From Opitutaceae bacterium (GTDB taxonomy: Bacteria > Verrucomicrobiota > Verrucomicrobiia > Opitutales > Opitutaceae): 10,531 nt of DNA. Shown in pieces: positions 1-7,421 of this stretch. The notes beneath the pieces were generated by a model. It had not been told where the DNA came from. It searched no databases and saw nothing but the letters and a program-made list of their open reading frames with translations. Position 1 is the stretch's first letter; every line of letters starts with the position of its first letter. The DNA is taken from assembly GCA_009919985.1 (NCBI GenBank), contig RGAX01000087.1, forward strand, positions 1-10,531, in the 5' to 3' direction. Both the position numbers and the translations under genes were made by a program.

Positions 1-1
1 T

Positions 2-1450
2 TACTTCGACCCCAAGGCCGGCGCCTACAAAACCCTCACATCCCCCGCGACCAGCGTTACGATCACCGAGCCGACCAACACCCCCGCCGCCATCGGCGGG
101 CTTAATCTCAACGTCACGCCCAATCCAGCTGGAAGCACGCGGGCCGATACGCCCACTCCAGCGAAAGTCATCCCCGCCCCGTTGCCGCTCGGTCTTCCGC
201 GCGAGCCCGTCAACGGTTCCGCTTTCGCGACGGTGCCGTTGTCCACAAGCACCGTCGTCGCCAGCCTGTTAGGCGCCGTCGCAGGGTTCGGCCTTTTCTG
301 GCTTATCCTCGCCTATCGCCGTGCTCGCCACACCGATCCCTTAGGGCCGCGCCGAGCCGCACATGCGCGCCTGGAAAAACTTCTCCCCGCGCTCAACCTC
401 GTGGATCCCGCCGGCCTCCGCACCCAACTCATCGCCTGGCAACACGACACTGCGCTGCTCCTGCGCCTCCCCGTCGCTGCACCCACGCTAGCCGATCTCG
501 ACCGTGCTTCGACCGCGAGCGAGACACTCAAAACTCTCTGGGCCGAAATCGACCGCACGCTCTACGGCGAAAATGTTGCTCTGCCCTCCGATTGGTCCAC
601 GCGTGCGCGCGTTGCGCTCGCTGAGTTGCCGTTGCCGCTATTCTCGCCGTTCCGCCTCTTTTTACCGCGCAATCTTTTTCCTTTCATCGCAGCGCTGGCC
701 CTTACCGTAATCATCACCTCCGCTCAGCTTCAAGCCGCGGAGGGCACAACCGATTACCGCCGCGGCGATTTTCCGGCGGCCGAAAAAGCCTACCGCGTCA
801 TCCTCGCCGCGAACCCCACCGATGCGCTCGCGCATCATAATCTCTCGCTCGCGCTTGCCCAACAAGATCGCTGGGACGAAGCCGCCGCCCATGCCTCAGC
901 CGCCTTTGTGCAAGCCCCGACCCACGAAGCGATCCGCGCCCAATTCACCCTCGCCGCGGAAAAATCCGGCCACGTCCCTGCCGCCCTCGCCGCCTTCCTC
1001 ACGCCCGGACCGCTGCAAAAACTCGCCCGCCTGCAATCGCCCGCCGCTTGGCAAATTACACTCCTGACCGCCGCGGGCATTTTGCTGCTCAGCACCGCCG
1101 GCCTGCTGGTAACGTTTTTTCAAGTACCGCAGCGCTCAGAGCGCGCACGCCGCCTGTCACGTCGGCTCGCCTACGCCGCCATCATCGTGAGCCTGCTCGG
1201 CAGCACCGGCGCCCTAACCAGCCTCTTCACCTACGGACCCGCTAGCGATGCCCGCGCCGCCATCGCCTGGCGCGCCAGCACACTTCGCTCCATCCCCACC
1301 GAAGCCGACACCACGCAAAAAACCACGCCCCTCGCCGCCGGCAGCCTTGCCGCCGTAGACCAAAAATTTCTCGGCTGGCGCCACCTTGCTTTCCCTTCGG
1401 GTCAGACCGGCTGGGTGCGCGCCGAAGACCTCGTCCCACTCTGGCGCTAA
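2..1450 (+). CDS. BatD-like C-terminus joined to BatE-like TPR/SH3 protein (5' end outside window)
   Basis: The frame is open from base 2, so the gene begins upstream of the window and 482 residues are visible. The first residues (YFDPKAGAYKTLTS) resemble the C-terminal beta-domain of BatD, the aerotolerance-operon protein. A Thr/Pro-rich stretch and a membrane helix (visible residues about 84-105) follow, then a cytoplasmic helical region (LWAEIDRTLYG, PSDWSTRARVAL) typical of BatD tails. A second hydrophobic segment (about 220-240) leads into two TPR-like repeats (about 247-305: GDFPAAEKAYRVILAANP, LAQQDRWDEAAAHASAAF). Two more membrane helices (about 350-373 and 389-411) and an SH3-like end (LGWRHLAFPSGQTGWVRAEDL) complete it. 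The last part matches the layout of BatE. BatD and BatE normally act with MoxR and the VWA proteins BatA/BatB at the cytoplasmic membrane; their molecular role is poorly defined. Bat identity is inferred from architecture. The TTG at 182 is not a credible start because homology-like sequence lies upstream of it. Confidence 0.72.
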   Translation, partial: YFDPKAGAYKTLTSPATSVTITEPTNTPAAIGGLNLNVTPNPAGSTRADTPTPAKVIPAPLPLGLPREPVNGSAFATVPLSTSTVVASLLGAVAGFGLFWLILAYRRARHTDPLGPRRAAHARLEKLLPALNLVDPAGLRTQLIAWQHDTALLLRLPVAAPTLADLDRASTASETLKTLWAEIDRTLYGENVALPSDWSTRARVALAELPLPLFSPFRLFLPRNLFPFIAALALTVIITSAQLQAAEGTTDYRRGDFPAAEKAYRVILAANPTDALAHHNLSLALAQQDRWDEAAAHASAAFVQAPTHEAIRAQFTLAAEKSGHVPAALAAFLTPGPLQKLARLQSPAAWQITLLTAAGILLLSTAGLLVTFFQVPQRSERARRLSRRLAYAAIIVSLLGSTGALTSLFTYGPASDARAAIAWRASTLRSIPTEADTTQKTTPLAAGSLAAVDQKFLGWRHLAFPSGQTGWVRAEDLVPLWR

Positions 1451-1986
1451 AGCCCGTGGTACGCGCGTAGCACAGCTGCACGTTCAGCCCGCGGGATGCG
1501 GCGCAAGAGCCAACGCTGGCCCGCATTGACGATAAAACCTGCGCACCGCGCACTGCCGCAACGGCATGGGTGTTGCCGCCACTCCTTGAAGGCGAAACCG
1601 TAATCAAATGTGAGCTCTTCACCCGCGGCGATTTCCCGCCGCGCAATAATCCAAATGTGACCACGGATAGTATCGGCGCGACAATTAGGCGCACACGAGT
1701 GGTTGATCAAACGCGCGACATTACGCCGCGTGCGGCCGTCGAGATCGTAGCGCCCGTTAAGCTCGAAAATATAAACACAGTCATCTCCGCCACGCCGCCC
1801 GCGCGCCAAGCGCAACACTTCACGCCGCTCTGCCTCCGCCTTGGTGATGCGTTCGCCGGTATATTCGATCACCCGCGTCCCATCGGGAATGGTTGCGCGC
1901 GCATAGACGCCGCGCCCGTGAATCACCGAAGCGCGGTGCTCAATCCAGCGCGAGACGGCCGCGCGCCGACTGGGAGATTTACTCAA
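1447..1986 (-). CDS. Stand-alone SET-domain protein (putative protein-lysine methyltransferase)
   Basis: This 179-residue protein is almost entirely a SET domain with a post-SET zinc motif. Visible motifs in order are the N-terminal SET signature HGRGVYARATIPDG (residues 23-36), an EYTGERI strand (41-47), the SAM/catalytic segment RLINHSCAPNC (92-102), GEELTFDYG with the usual catalytic Tyr (122-130), and post-SET CRCGSARC (Cys 141, 143, 148), which with Cys98 could bind one zinc ion. SET proteins move a methyl group from S-adenosylmethionine to lysine side chains; the substrate here is unknown. The TTG start at 1986 is the first start codon in a frame that continues open upstream. No Shine-Dalgarno is evident, so the exact N-terminus is uncertain. 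Its stop overlaps that of the convergent Bat-type gene by four bases (CTAA). It lies 122 bases downstream of rlmF on the same strand, so co-transcription is possible but not shown. Confidence 0.86.
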   Translation of the reverse strand: MSKSPSRRAAVSRWIEHRASVIHGRGVYARATIPDGTRVIEYTGERITKAEAERREVLRLARGRRGGDDCVYIFELNGRYDLDGRTRRNVARLINHSCAPNCRADTIRGHIWIIARREIAAGEELTFDYGFAFKEWRQHPCRCGSARCAGFIVNAGQRWLLRRIPRAERAAVLRAYHGL

Positions 1987-2108
1987 TTTAGTTTTCAGGT
2001 GCGCAGCGGAGCGGGCCCAACGCCATCAGACAACCCCGTTCTTGGGCAACACGGCTTTGGAACCCGCGCGTGCACCAGGGCAAACCCGCAGCGGAAAAAC
2101 CAGCTGGG

Positions 2109-3008
2109 TTAAAATCGCCACGCTACGATGCGACTTTGTTTTTGCCCCTGGGCCATGGGCAAGACTCGGGACTCAGTCACACCAGCCTCCAAAAGGGCGC
2201 GACTGATCGCGGGTAGATGCGCGCCTTTTGAAACCAAGATCGTAAACCACCGGCACAACGACGGCAGCTGCGCGCTTTCGGCGATCAAACGCCGTACAAA
2301 CGCCAACTCCCCGCCCGTGCACCACAGCTCAGTATTTTTACCGCCAAAATTTAAAACTGGCGGCGCATCACGGCGGCCACCGAGGTTGCGGACCTTGCGC
2401 CGCGTGCCGGCCGCCGCCTCCTCGGGCGAAGCATGAAAGGGCGGATTACAGATGCAGGCGGTAAACGTCTCACCCGGCTCAATCACCCCACGGAACATCG
2501 CCAACGCCGAACGTTGACGCCGCAACTTCAGGCGCACAGCCAGCGTCGCATCTGCTCGCACGAACCCTTGCGCATGCTGCAAGGCGACCGGATCCGTCTC
2601 CGTGCCAACAAAACTCCAATCGTAATCGCGACTACCGAGGATCGGATAAATGCAGTTCGAGCCGACGCCGATATCCAAAATCGCGGTAGCCGCTCCGCGA
2701 GGGATTGCCCGCTCATCGTCGCCGCTCAACAAATCCGCCACATAGTGCAGATAATCGGCGCGACCGGGTATCGGCGGACATAAATAACCGGGCGGAATAT
2801 CCCACGCCTGAAAGCCGTAATCCACGCGCAACAACGCCTGATTCAATGCCTTCACTGCCGCCGGATCCGAGAAATCAATCGAGGCATTGCCGTAGGCGTT
2901 GACGGCGACAAAAGGCGCCAAAGCCGGAGAACGCGCCGTGAGGCGCGCAAAATCGTAGCCCGCCCGGTGGCGGTTGCGCGGATGCAGACCGGATTTGATA
3001 TTAGGCAA
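2109..3008 (-). CDS. rlmF: 23S rRNA (adenine(1618)-N(6))-methyltransferase RlmF
   Basis: RlmF methylates N6 of A1618 in 23S rRNA in the cytoplasm, using S-adenosylmethionine. The 299-residue product is close to the roughly 308 residues of E. coli RlmF. It carries the family N-terminus GLHPRNRHRAGYDF (residues 7-20), the conserved block SIDFSDPAAVKALNQALL (43-60), then WDIPPGYLCPPIPGRADYLHY (69-89). The SAM-binding motif I is LDIGVGSNCIYP (111-122), the N6-adenine methyltransferase motif is NPPF (188-191), and the tail AQGQKQSRIVAWRF (286-299) is also typical. The TTG at 3008 is the only usual start between the upstream in-frame stop (3048-3050) and the conserved GLHPRN block, so it is chosen despite the lack of a clear Shine-Dalgarno. 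The terminator at 3103-3135 separates it from the receptor gene upstream, so it should have its own promoter within about 3009-3100. Confidence 0.95.
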   Translation of the reverse strand: MPNIKSGLHPRNRHRAGYDFARLTARSPALAPFVAVNAYGNASIDFSDPAAVKALNQALLRVDYGFQAWDIPPGYLCPPIPGRADYLHYVADLLSGDDERAIPRGAATAILDIGVGSNCIYPILGSRDYDWSFVGTETDPVALQHAQGFVRADATLAVRLKLRRQRSALAMFRGVIEPGETFTACICNPPFHASPEEAAAGTRRKVRNLGGRRDAPPVLNFGGKNTELWCTGGELAFVRRLIAESAQLPSLCRWFTILVSKGAHLPAISRALLEAGVTESRVLPMAQGQKQSRIVAWRF

Positions 3009-3102
3009 AGGATTCGAGGTGATCGCGTATGGGAACTGGAAACTTCTCTAGAGGAAACTTGTTTTTTATTTTTCGTGAGCGCAGCGCGATCGCGACCGGC
3101 CA
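3009..3102. other. Short intergenic region upstream of rlmF
   Basis: This stretch must hold the rlmF promoter, because a terminator lies just beyond it. It is locally AT-rich (for example 3061-3074). It contains an 8-base direct repeat GGAAACTT (3038-3045 and 3053-3060) flanking the palindrome CTCTAGAG (3046-3053). No convincing -35/-10 pair could be picked by eye. Confidence 0.3.
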
Positions 3103-3135
3103 CAAAAAAGACGGAGGCGGTGAGGCCTCCGTCTT
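3103..3135 (-). terminator. Rho-independent terminator of the TonB-dependent receptor gene
   Basis: Bases 3108-3118 (AAGACGGAGGC) and 3125-3135 (GCCTCCGTCTT) form a perfect 11-bp stem with a 6-base loop. Read on the minus strand, the stem runs directly into a run of six T (complement of 3104-3109, two of them within the stem). The structure sits 28 bases downstream of the receptor stop codon, as expected for an intrinsic terminator. On the plus strand there is no T tract, so it is judged one-directional. Confidence 0.88.
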
Positions 3136-3163
3136 AAGTTCTAAATCAGAACGTTTAAGCCGA

Positions 3164-6100
3164 TCAGAACGTGATGCTGTTGGAGAACAGCCAGTTTCTG
3201 GCGGGCGAGAGAGCAAAGGAGCCCTCCGAGTAGTGCTTGTCGGTCACGTTATAAAGGCCGAACGAGGACGTGAGATTATAACCAAAGACCTTCCAAGGAT
3301 AGGAGAGCGTCGTATCAAACACGATGTAGTCGCCGGCTTGGTATCCGCCCGCGAGAGGATTCCAGTCGACGGAGCGACTAACCACAGTTTCCGAGGAGTA
3401 GCGAGCGCCGGCACCCACAGAGAGGCCACGCACTTGCGTGTCGCGGAAAGTGTATTTGCCAAATGCATTAAAGCGGAATTCGGGGACATTTTCGATACGG
3501 GCTTTATAATAAATGTCCGAGGCGATTTTGGCTGCAGCCGTCGCGGCGTTATACGTGGCTGAACCGGGGGCCGCGCGGGTTTTGTCGTAGATCGTCTTAG
3601 CCGTCCATAACCACGAACCATTAACCACAGCTTGGAAGTTAGGAATCGGAGTCCAAATGACTTCGGCTTCACTACCCTCGATACGGTTAAGCAGGTCGGT
3701 CGTACGCCAGCGGAACACGCGAGTGTTGTAACCAATCGTGCCTGGAGCAAAGAGCGTGGTGTTGTAATTGATGGGCTCTTCAAGGTTCGATTGTTTCGCA
3801 GAGTCATCCAGGCGTTGATTCTTACGTTCACCCCGGAAGAAGGAGAGCGTGCCGACGATCTTGTTGTCCTTAGTGGACATCTTAGCGCCGAACTCGTAGT
3901 TCATGCCTTGTTCGTCTTTGATGTCATCATACGCGCCGCGGGCCTTCATGATGGAAACAAATTGATCAACGGAGGTAATCGTCTGGCCGAGGTATTGGAA
4001 TGAGCCCTTGTTCTGATCGAGGGCGCTCTGCACCACGGGGCGTTCATTACCAGTGAACACGCCGCCGACGTTACCAAGATTGAATTGGAAGGTCTTAGAA
4101 ACGGAGGCGTAGAGGCTGAGCTCCTTGGTAACCGCGAAGGAAGCACCACCCATCCACGCATCGCCATGACGACTGTAGACGTTGGTTTTAACGTAATTGG
4201 CGCTGTAGCCCCAAACGTCTTCGGGATAAGCCGATGGATTTTGGTAGGCGTCGACCGGAACGATGTACCAAGGGTAGTTGGACATGAGGTATTGACCCTT
4301 TTCTTCGCGCCATTGGCGGCGGTAGCCAGCGATGATGTTGAGCCTGTCGTCCATGAGGGCGGCTTGATAGTTGAGGTAAGCGGCCTTGAGCTTGGGCTTA
4401 TAGCCATCAAGCCAGACGCGATCTACAGGATAAAGAATATCAACCGTGGGGTAAACTTCGGCGCCGGGGTCGAAGTCGCTATAAACCGCCTTCACGAGTT
4501 TGATGGCGCCATTACGATCGCGGACCACTTGGTTAACAGTGGGTACGCCAGTGTCGTGGCCGCGGCCTTCGCCTACGAGATTGTCGGCGACCTGGGTGCC
4601 GCCGGTGGTACCGTAACCTGGATTAGCAATCGGATTGGTTGCACCCGGAACGTGGCCAAAATAGGGCGAAATTTTATTATCAGCCGCCATGTAGTTTTGG
4701 AGCCACGTCGAGCTGTTGTAACCGGTGAGCACCTTGTGTTTGATGCCTAGGGCATTGAACTTGAAAATCAAATCAAGCTGGTGCGTATCCGTAAGACGAT
4801 AGTAACCGGAAGTCCCACCCGTGCTCGCAGGCACATTCCAATGCACGCCATCGGCGTAGGGGGTCATAACACCTTCGATCGAATTGAAGCGACTGTTGTC
4901 GTGCTGGAAAACATAGCGACCGTCCAACCACGAAACCGGCGCGAAATCGACCGTCGTAGTGAACGCGTCAACCGAGTTGGTCGAGCGAGCACCGCGGGCC
5001 GTGTAGTTGAAGGCTTCATCGTAAACCGACTCGCCATTTTTACCCGTGTAATAAGCGCCGCGCTGCACGCTGGTGTAAGCGGGCAGTGACAAATTACCGG
5101 TGGCGATGCGCTTGTTGTTAATGTAGGTGGCGTAAGCCAAGCTAGGCGTATTAACGGAGTTAACAACCTTTGCGCTACCCACTGCAGCTGCTTTCCAACC
5201 GGCAAAATCGCTGAAAATCCAGTCGTAGTCATTTTGACTGAAATTCTCGCGGAGGTACTCGAGGTCGAGATTGACCGTAACCATGCCGCTATCGAATGGG
5301 ACCAGCGTGATGCTCGGAGTCAGATTGATATTTTTACGAAATTCAAAACGACGTTCGCCTTGGGTATCTTCCCAAGCTCCGACAATACGAAAAGCCGCTT
5401 TTTTAGAGAGCGGCACATTAATATCAGCCGTGAATTTCTGGCCGCTATTGTCGTTGATCGCGTACTTAAATAGCGCGGGAATCTTAGCAAAAGAAGGCTG
5501 CTTCGTGACGTAATTGACCACGCCGCCCGGATAACCTTGGCCGAAAAATACCGCCGCAGGACCTTTCACGATTTCAACGCGATCTACGTTATCCATATTA
5601 TAGGAAATGTAGCGAAAAATACCGTTTCGCATGAGCGTGTTGACTGGGAAACCACGCATCGTGAAACCGCCTTGCGGCGTAGCTTCATTACCCGGACGAC
5701 GCATCGCGTAGCGGGTGTCGCCCGAAGCCGCGGCCGTGTAGCGCAACAAATCCATCAAGGAGCGACTATTCGTGTCATCGATGAACTCACGTGAGATTAC
5801 CGAGATATTCATCGGTACTTTCTGAATCTCCATGCCAATGCGAGTCGCGGTGGCTGCGTTGGTCTTGAGGTAGCCGTAATCCTTGTCGCTGGTGACACCG
5901 AATGCAGTCATCACAAGCGCCGTATCATCCGTGGCCAACGTAGACTTGGCTGGAGCGGCGACACCGGAGCCCACCGAAGGTGAAGCACTTGAACTCGTCG
6001 CGAGGGCGGGAGCTGGCGACACCGGAGCGGTAGATTGGACCTGTCGCAGACGGGCGTTTTCGCTACGAAGCGCAGCATTTTCTTCCATCAACTTTTTAAG

Positions 6101-6214
6101 CAGGTCGGACTCAGCGCCTCGAACGGTGACAGCAGTGAATGTGAGTAATATCGCGCAACAAACAACGAGGAGATTCCCGAATCGGGAAACGCGTAGATGC
6201 AGAGGTATCTTCAT
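3164..6214 (-). CDS. TonB-dependent outer-membrane receptor, siderophore-receptor type
   Basis: This is a 1016-residue gated outer-membrane beta-barrel importer powered by TonB-ExbB-ExbD. A signal peptide covers about residues 1-34 (MKIPLHLRVSR, hydrophobic LLVVCCAILLTF, then VRGA before the likely cut). A charged heptad-like segment follows (about 37-58: LLKKLMEENAALRSENARLR), then an Ala/Pro/Ser linker (61-92) and a lead-in to the plug (99-115: TAFGVTSDKDYGY). The plug (about 128-240) has the hallmark GPAAVFFGQGYPGG (218-231) and VNYVTKQP, as in siderophore receptors of the FhuA/FpvA kind. The barrel fills the rest and ends in NSITF with the usual C-terminal Phe. The ATG at 6214 is preferred over an upstream TTG (6244) because it begins directly with the signal peptide. 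The LacI-type gene is divergent, and a terminator follows the stop. The ligand is not determined: plug motifs favour an iron chelate, while the LacI neighbour hints at a sugar-like signal. Confidence 0.93.
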   Translation of the reverse strand: MKIPLHLRVSRFGNLLVVCCAILLTFTAVTVRGAESDLLKKLMEENAALRSENARLRQVQSTAPVSPAPALATSSSASPSVGSGVAAPAKSTLATDDTALVMTAFGVTSDKDYGYLKTNAATATRIGMEIQKVPMNISVISREFIDDTNSRSLMDLLRYTAAASGDTRYAMRRPGNEATPQGGFTMRGFPVNTLMRNGIFRYISYNMDNVDRVEIVKGPAAVFFGQGYPGGVVNYVTKQPSFAKIPALFKYAINDNSGQKFTADINVPLSKKAAFRIVGAWEDTQGERRFEFRKNINLTPSITLVPFDSGMVTVNLDLEYLRENFSQNDYDWIFSDFAGWKAAAVGSAKVVNSVNTPSLAYATYINNKRIATGNLSLPAYTSVQRGAYYTGKNGESVYDEAFNYTARGARSTNSVDAFTTTVDFAPVSWLDGRYVFQHDNSRFNSIEGVMTPYADGVHWNVPASTGGTSGYYRLTDTHQLDLIFKFNALGIKHKVLTGYNSSTWLQNYMAADNKISPYFGHVPGATNPIANPGYGTTGGTQVADNLVGEGRGHDTGVPTVNQVVRDRNGAIKLVKAVYSDFDPGAEVYPTVDILYPVDRVWLDGYKPKLKAAYLNYQAALMDDRLNIIAGYRRQWREEKGQYLMSNYPWYIVPVDAYQNPSAYPEDVWGYSANYVKTNVYSRHGDAWMGGASFAVTKELSLYASVSKTFQFNLGNVGGVFTGNERPVVQSALDQNKGSFQYLGQTITSVDQFVSIMKARGAYDDIKDEQGMNYEFGAKMSTKDNKIVGTLSFFRGERKNQRLDDSAKQSNLEEPINYNTTLFAPGTIGYNTRVFRWRTTDLLNRIEGSEAEVIWTPIPNFQAVVNGSWLWTAKTIYDKTRAAPGSATYNAATAAAKIASDIYYKARIENVPEFRFNAFGKYTFRDTQVRGLSVGAGARYSSETVVSRSVDWNPLAGGYQAGDYIVFDTTLSYPWKVFGYNLTSSFGLYNVTDKHYSEGSFALSPARNWLFSNSITF

Positions 6215-6275
6215 AGCTATGTGGGTGGGGTTATGACTTAACAAAAAAGGGGCGCAGACCTAGGCAATTGCTTCC

Positions 6276-6294
6276 GATAATGATAACAATGCTG
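6276..6294 (+). promoter_or_regulatory. Fur-box-like element upstream of the receptor
   Basis: Bases 6276-6294 read GATAATGATAACAATGCTG. Against the classical 19-base Fur consensus (GATAATGATAATCATTATC), 14 of 19 positions agree, including the first eleven in a row. The element overlaps the -10-like TATCAT of the receptor (minus strand 6285-6280), where a repressor would block transcription. This fits a siderophore-type receptor repressed in iron-rich conditions. The right half is poorly conserved, and AT-rich promoter DNA can match this consensus by chance, so the call is tentative. Confidence 0.4.
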
Positions 6295-6379
6295 AGAAAC
6301 GGGGTTGGAAATTTAGCAAACTAACGTAGAGCTAATTAATATAGAAATGGGACTTGAGCATAATTGTCGCTGAACATCT

Positions 6380-6396
6380 ATTGGAAGCGTTCCAAT
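6380..6396. promoter_or_regulatory. Palindromic LacI-type operator candidate
   Basis: Bases 6380-6396 read ATTGGAAGCGTTCCAAT: two perfect 7-base arms (ATTGGAA / TTCCAAT) around GCG. LacI-family proteins bind such dyads with a CG-rich centre; the odd-length centre resembles that of the lac operator O1. It ends two bases before the preferred ATG of the LacI-type gene (6399) and contains GGAAG, the nearest thing to a Shine-Dalgarno there. Binding would therefore cover the translation start region, as expected for self-repression. Its position also argues that 6354 (TTG) is not the real start, since the palindrome would then be coding. Confidence 0.6.
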
Positions 6397-6398
6397 TT

Positions 6399-7421
6399 AT
6401 GCCTAACACCACTTTAGACGCGCTGGCAAAAGCCTGTGGTGTATCGCGAGCTTCCGCCTCGCGCGCCCTGTCAGGTCATCCCAACGTAAGTGTGGCAATG
6501 CGTGAACGAGTCACCGCCATGGCCGAAGAGCGGGGTTATCGCAGAAACCACTTAGTGAGCACGATCATGGGACGAGTGCGCGGAGGTCGCACCCAGCATT
6601 TTCTAGGCAATATCGCCTTCGTGCACATAGCGTCTGCTCGGCAAACAGAACTCAACCCCATGCAACGCCAGATCGTGAATGCCGCACAAGCTTGCGCACA
6701 CGCCATGGGTTATAATCTTAGTTTTTTTACCTTAGGATCTAATGGCGGCACCCCAAATCCAAAAGTCTTAGCTCGCATACTGTTAGCGCGCGGCATTTTA
6801 GGGGTTATATTTCTTCAGCCCGATTGGAACAATGCGACGACGGGATTCCCTTGGGAAAAGTTCGCCACCATTCAAATCGACTACGATTCAGCAAAGATAG
6901 CCCATCACACCATTTCGCTCGATCACTACTTCACTTTAATCGGAGCCCTCGAGCGTATAAAATCCCTAGGTTACAAAAATCTAGGTCTTTTCATTGAACA
7001 CCACAAAGACGCACGAATTGGACATAAATGGACGTCTGCCTTTCGCTCTTTTCAGGAAAACCAAGGGGGTATCGGAGCTGTGCCTGTTCTCAGGGCTGAA
7101 ACCATCAGCAAAAAACATTTTCTTAATTGGTATCACACGCACCGACCGGACTTAATCATAGGGCACATGGATCGCGCGCTACTTTGGCTGCAAGAAAGCG
7201 GCCTCAAATCACCCCAGCATATTGGTTTCTTTAACTTAAATTGGAACGAGCGGACCCTGCCTTGCGCCGGCCTCGATCTGAAGCCTGAACAATTCAGCAT
7301 CGTCGCAGTCGAAACCTTAGCCGCCCAAATTCATCGCAACGAACGTGGTCTACCCATGGATCCGCGCACCGTGATGATCAGTGGACGTTGGGTCGACGGA
7401 CCAACTCTAATAACCCCTTGA
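6399..7421 (+). CDS. LacI-family transcriptional regulator
   Basis: This is a 340-residue DNA-binding regulator of normal LacI-family length. The N-terminal helix-turn-helix is TLDALAKACGVSRASASRAL (residues 5-24), followed by SGHPNVSVAMRERV and the EERGYRRN segment that leads into the hinge. The hinge (about 48-62, HLVSTIMGRVRGGR) departs from the classical PN..AR.L pattern. The rest is a periplasmic-binding-protein-like sensor domain (about 70-310) that would bind a small molecule, ending in GLPMDPRTVMISGRWVDGPTL (318-337). The ATG at 6399 is preferred over the TTG at 6354 because it sits directly before the HTH and behind the palindrome. The gene is divergent from the TonB-dependent receptor, the usual place for a local regulator; control of the receptor and of itself is inferred. 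By eye its base composition is more AT-rich than that of the Bat, SET, rlmF and SpeE-like genes. Confidence 0.92.
   Translation: MPNTTLDALAKACGVSRASASRALSGHPNVSVAMRERVTAMAEERGYRRNHLVSTIMGRVRGGRTQHFLGNIAFVHIASARQTELNPMQRQIVNAAQACAHAMGYNLSFFTLGSNGGTPNPKVLARILLARGILGVIFLQPDWNNATTGFPWEKFATIQIDYDSAKIAHHTISLDHYFTLIGALERIKSLGYKNLGLFIEHHKDARIGHKWTSAFRSFQENQGGIGAVPVLRAETISKKHFLNWYHTHRPDLIIGHMDRALLWLQESGLKSPQHIGFFNLNWNERTLPCAGLDLKPEQFSIVAVETLAAQIHRNERGLPMDPRTVMISGRWVDGPTLITP

Larger units (their letters stand above)
6215..6398. promoter_or_regulatory. Divergent promoter region between receptor and LacI-type regulator
   Basis: This 184-base, AT-rich region must hold the start signals for both flanking genes. 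For the receptor, a -10-like TATCAT lies on the minus strand at 6285-6280, but no good -35 stands at normal spacing, which suggests dependence on an activator or a non-standard promoter. For the regulator, a weak plus-strand pair is TTAGCA (6313-6318) and TAATAT (6337-6342), spaced 18 bases. Loose copies of the half-site seen in the palindrome at 6380-6396 occur at 6305-6310 (TTGGAA) and on the minus strand at 6276-6271 (GGAAGC). The promoter hexamers are guesses by eye. Confidence 0.45.

Noticed and set aside
1242..1694. 150-codon minus-strand open frame across the convergent gene ends
   Set aside because: It overlaps the Bat-type gene and the SET gene in a different frame, and its Arg/Gly/Trp-rich translation looks like a GC-rich shadow.
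1570..2112. Long plus-strand open frame opposite the SET gene
   Set aside because: It is antisense to a protein with all SET motifs in order. Its own translation shows no recognisable domain and has a shadow-like composition.
3038..3060. Paired GGAAACTT repeats upstream of rlmF as an operator
   Set aside because: Eight-base repeats are too short to support alone, and there is no regulator or homologous site to compare.
3029..3562. 177-codon plus-strand open frame starting in the rlmF/receptor gap
   Set aside because: It reads through the terminator stem and then antisense to the receptor C-terminus, with no family features.
4085..4750. 221-codon plus-strand open frame inside the receptor gene
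   Set aside because: It lies wholly antisense to the receptor barrel, which is continuous and clearly coding. The long open frame is a by-product of codon bias.
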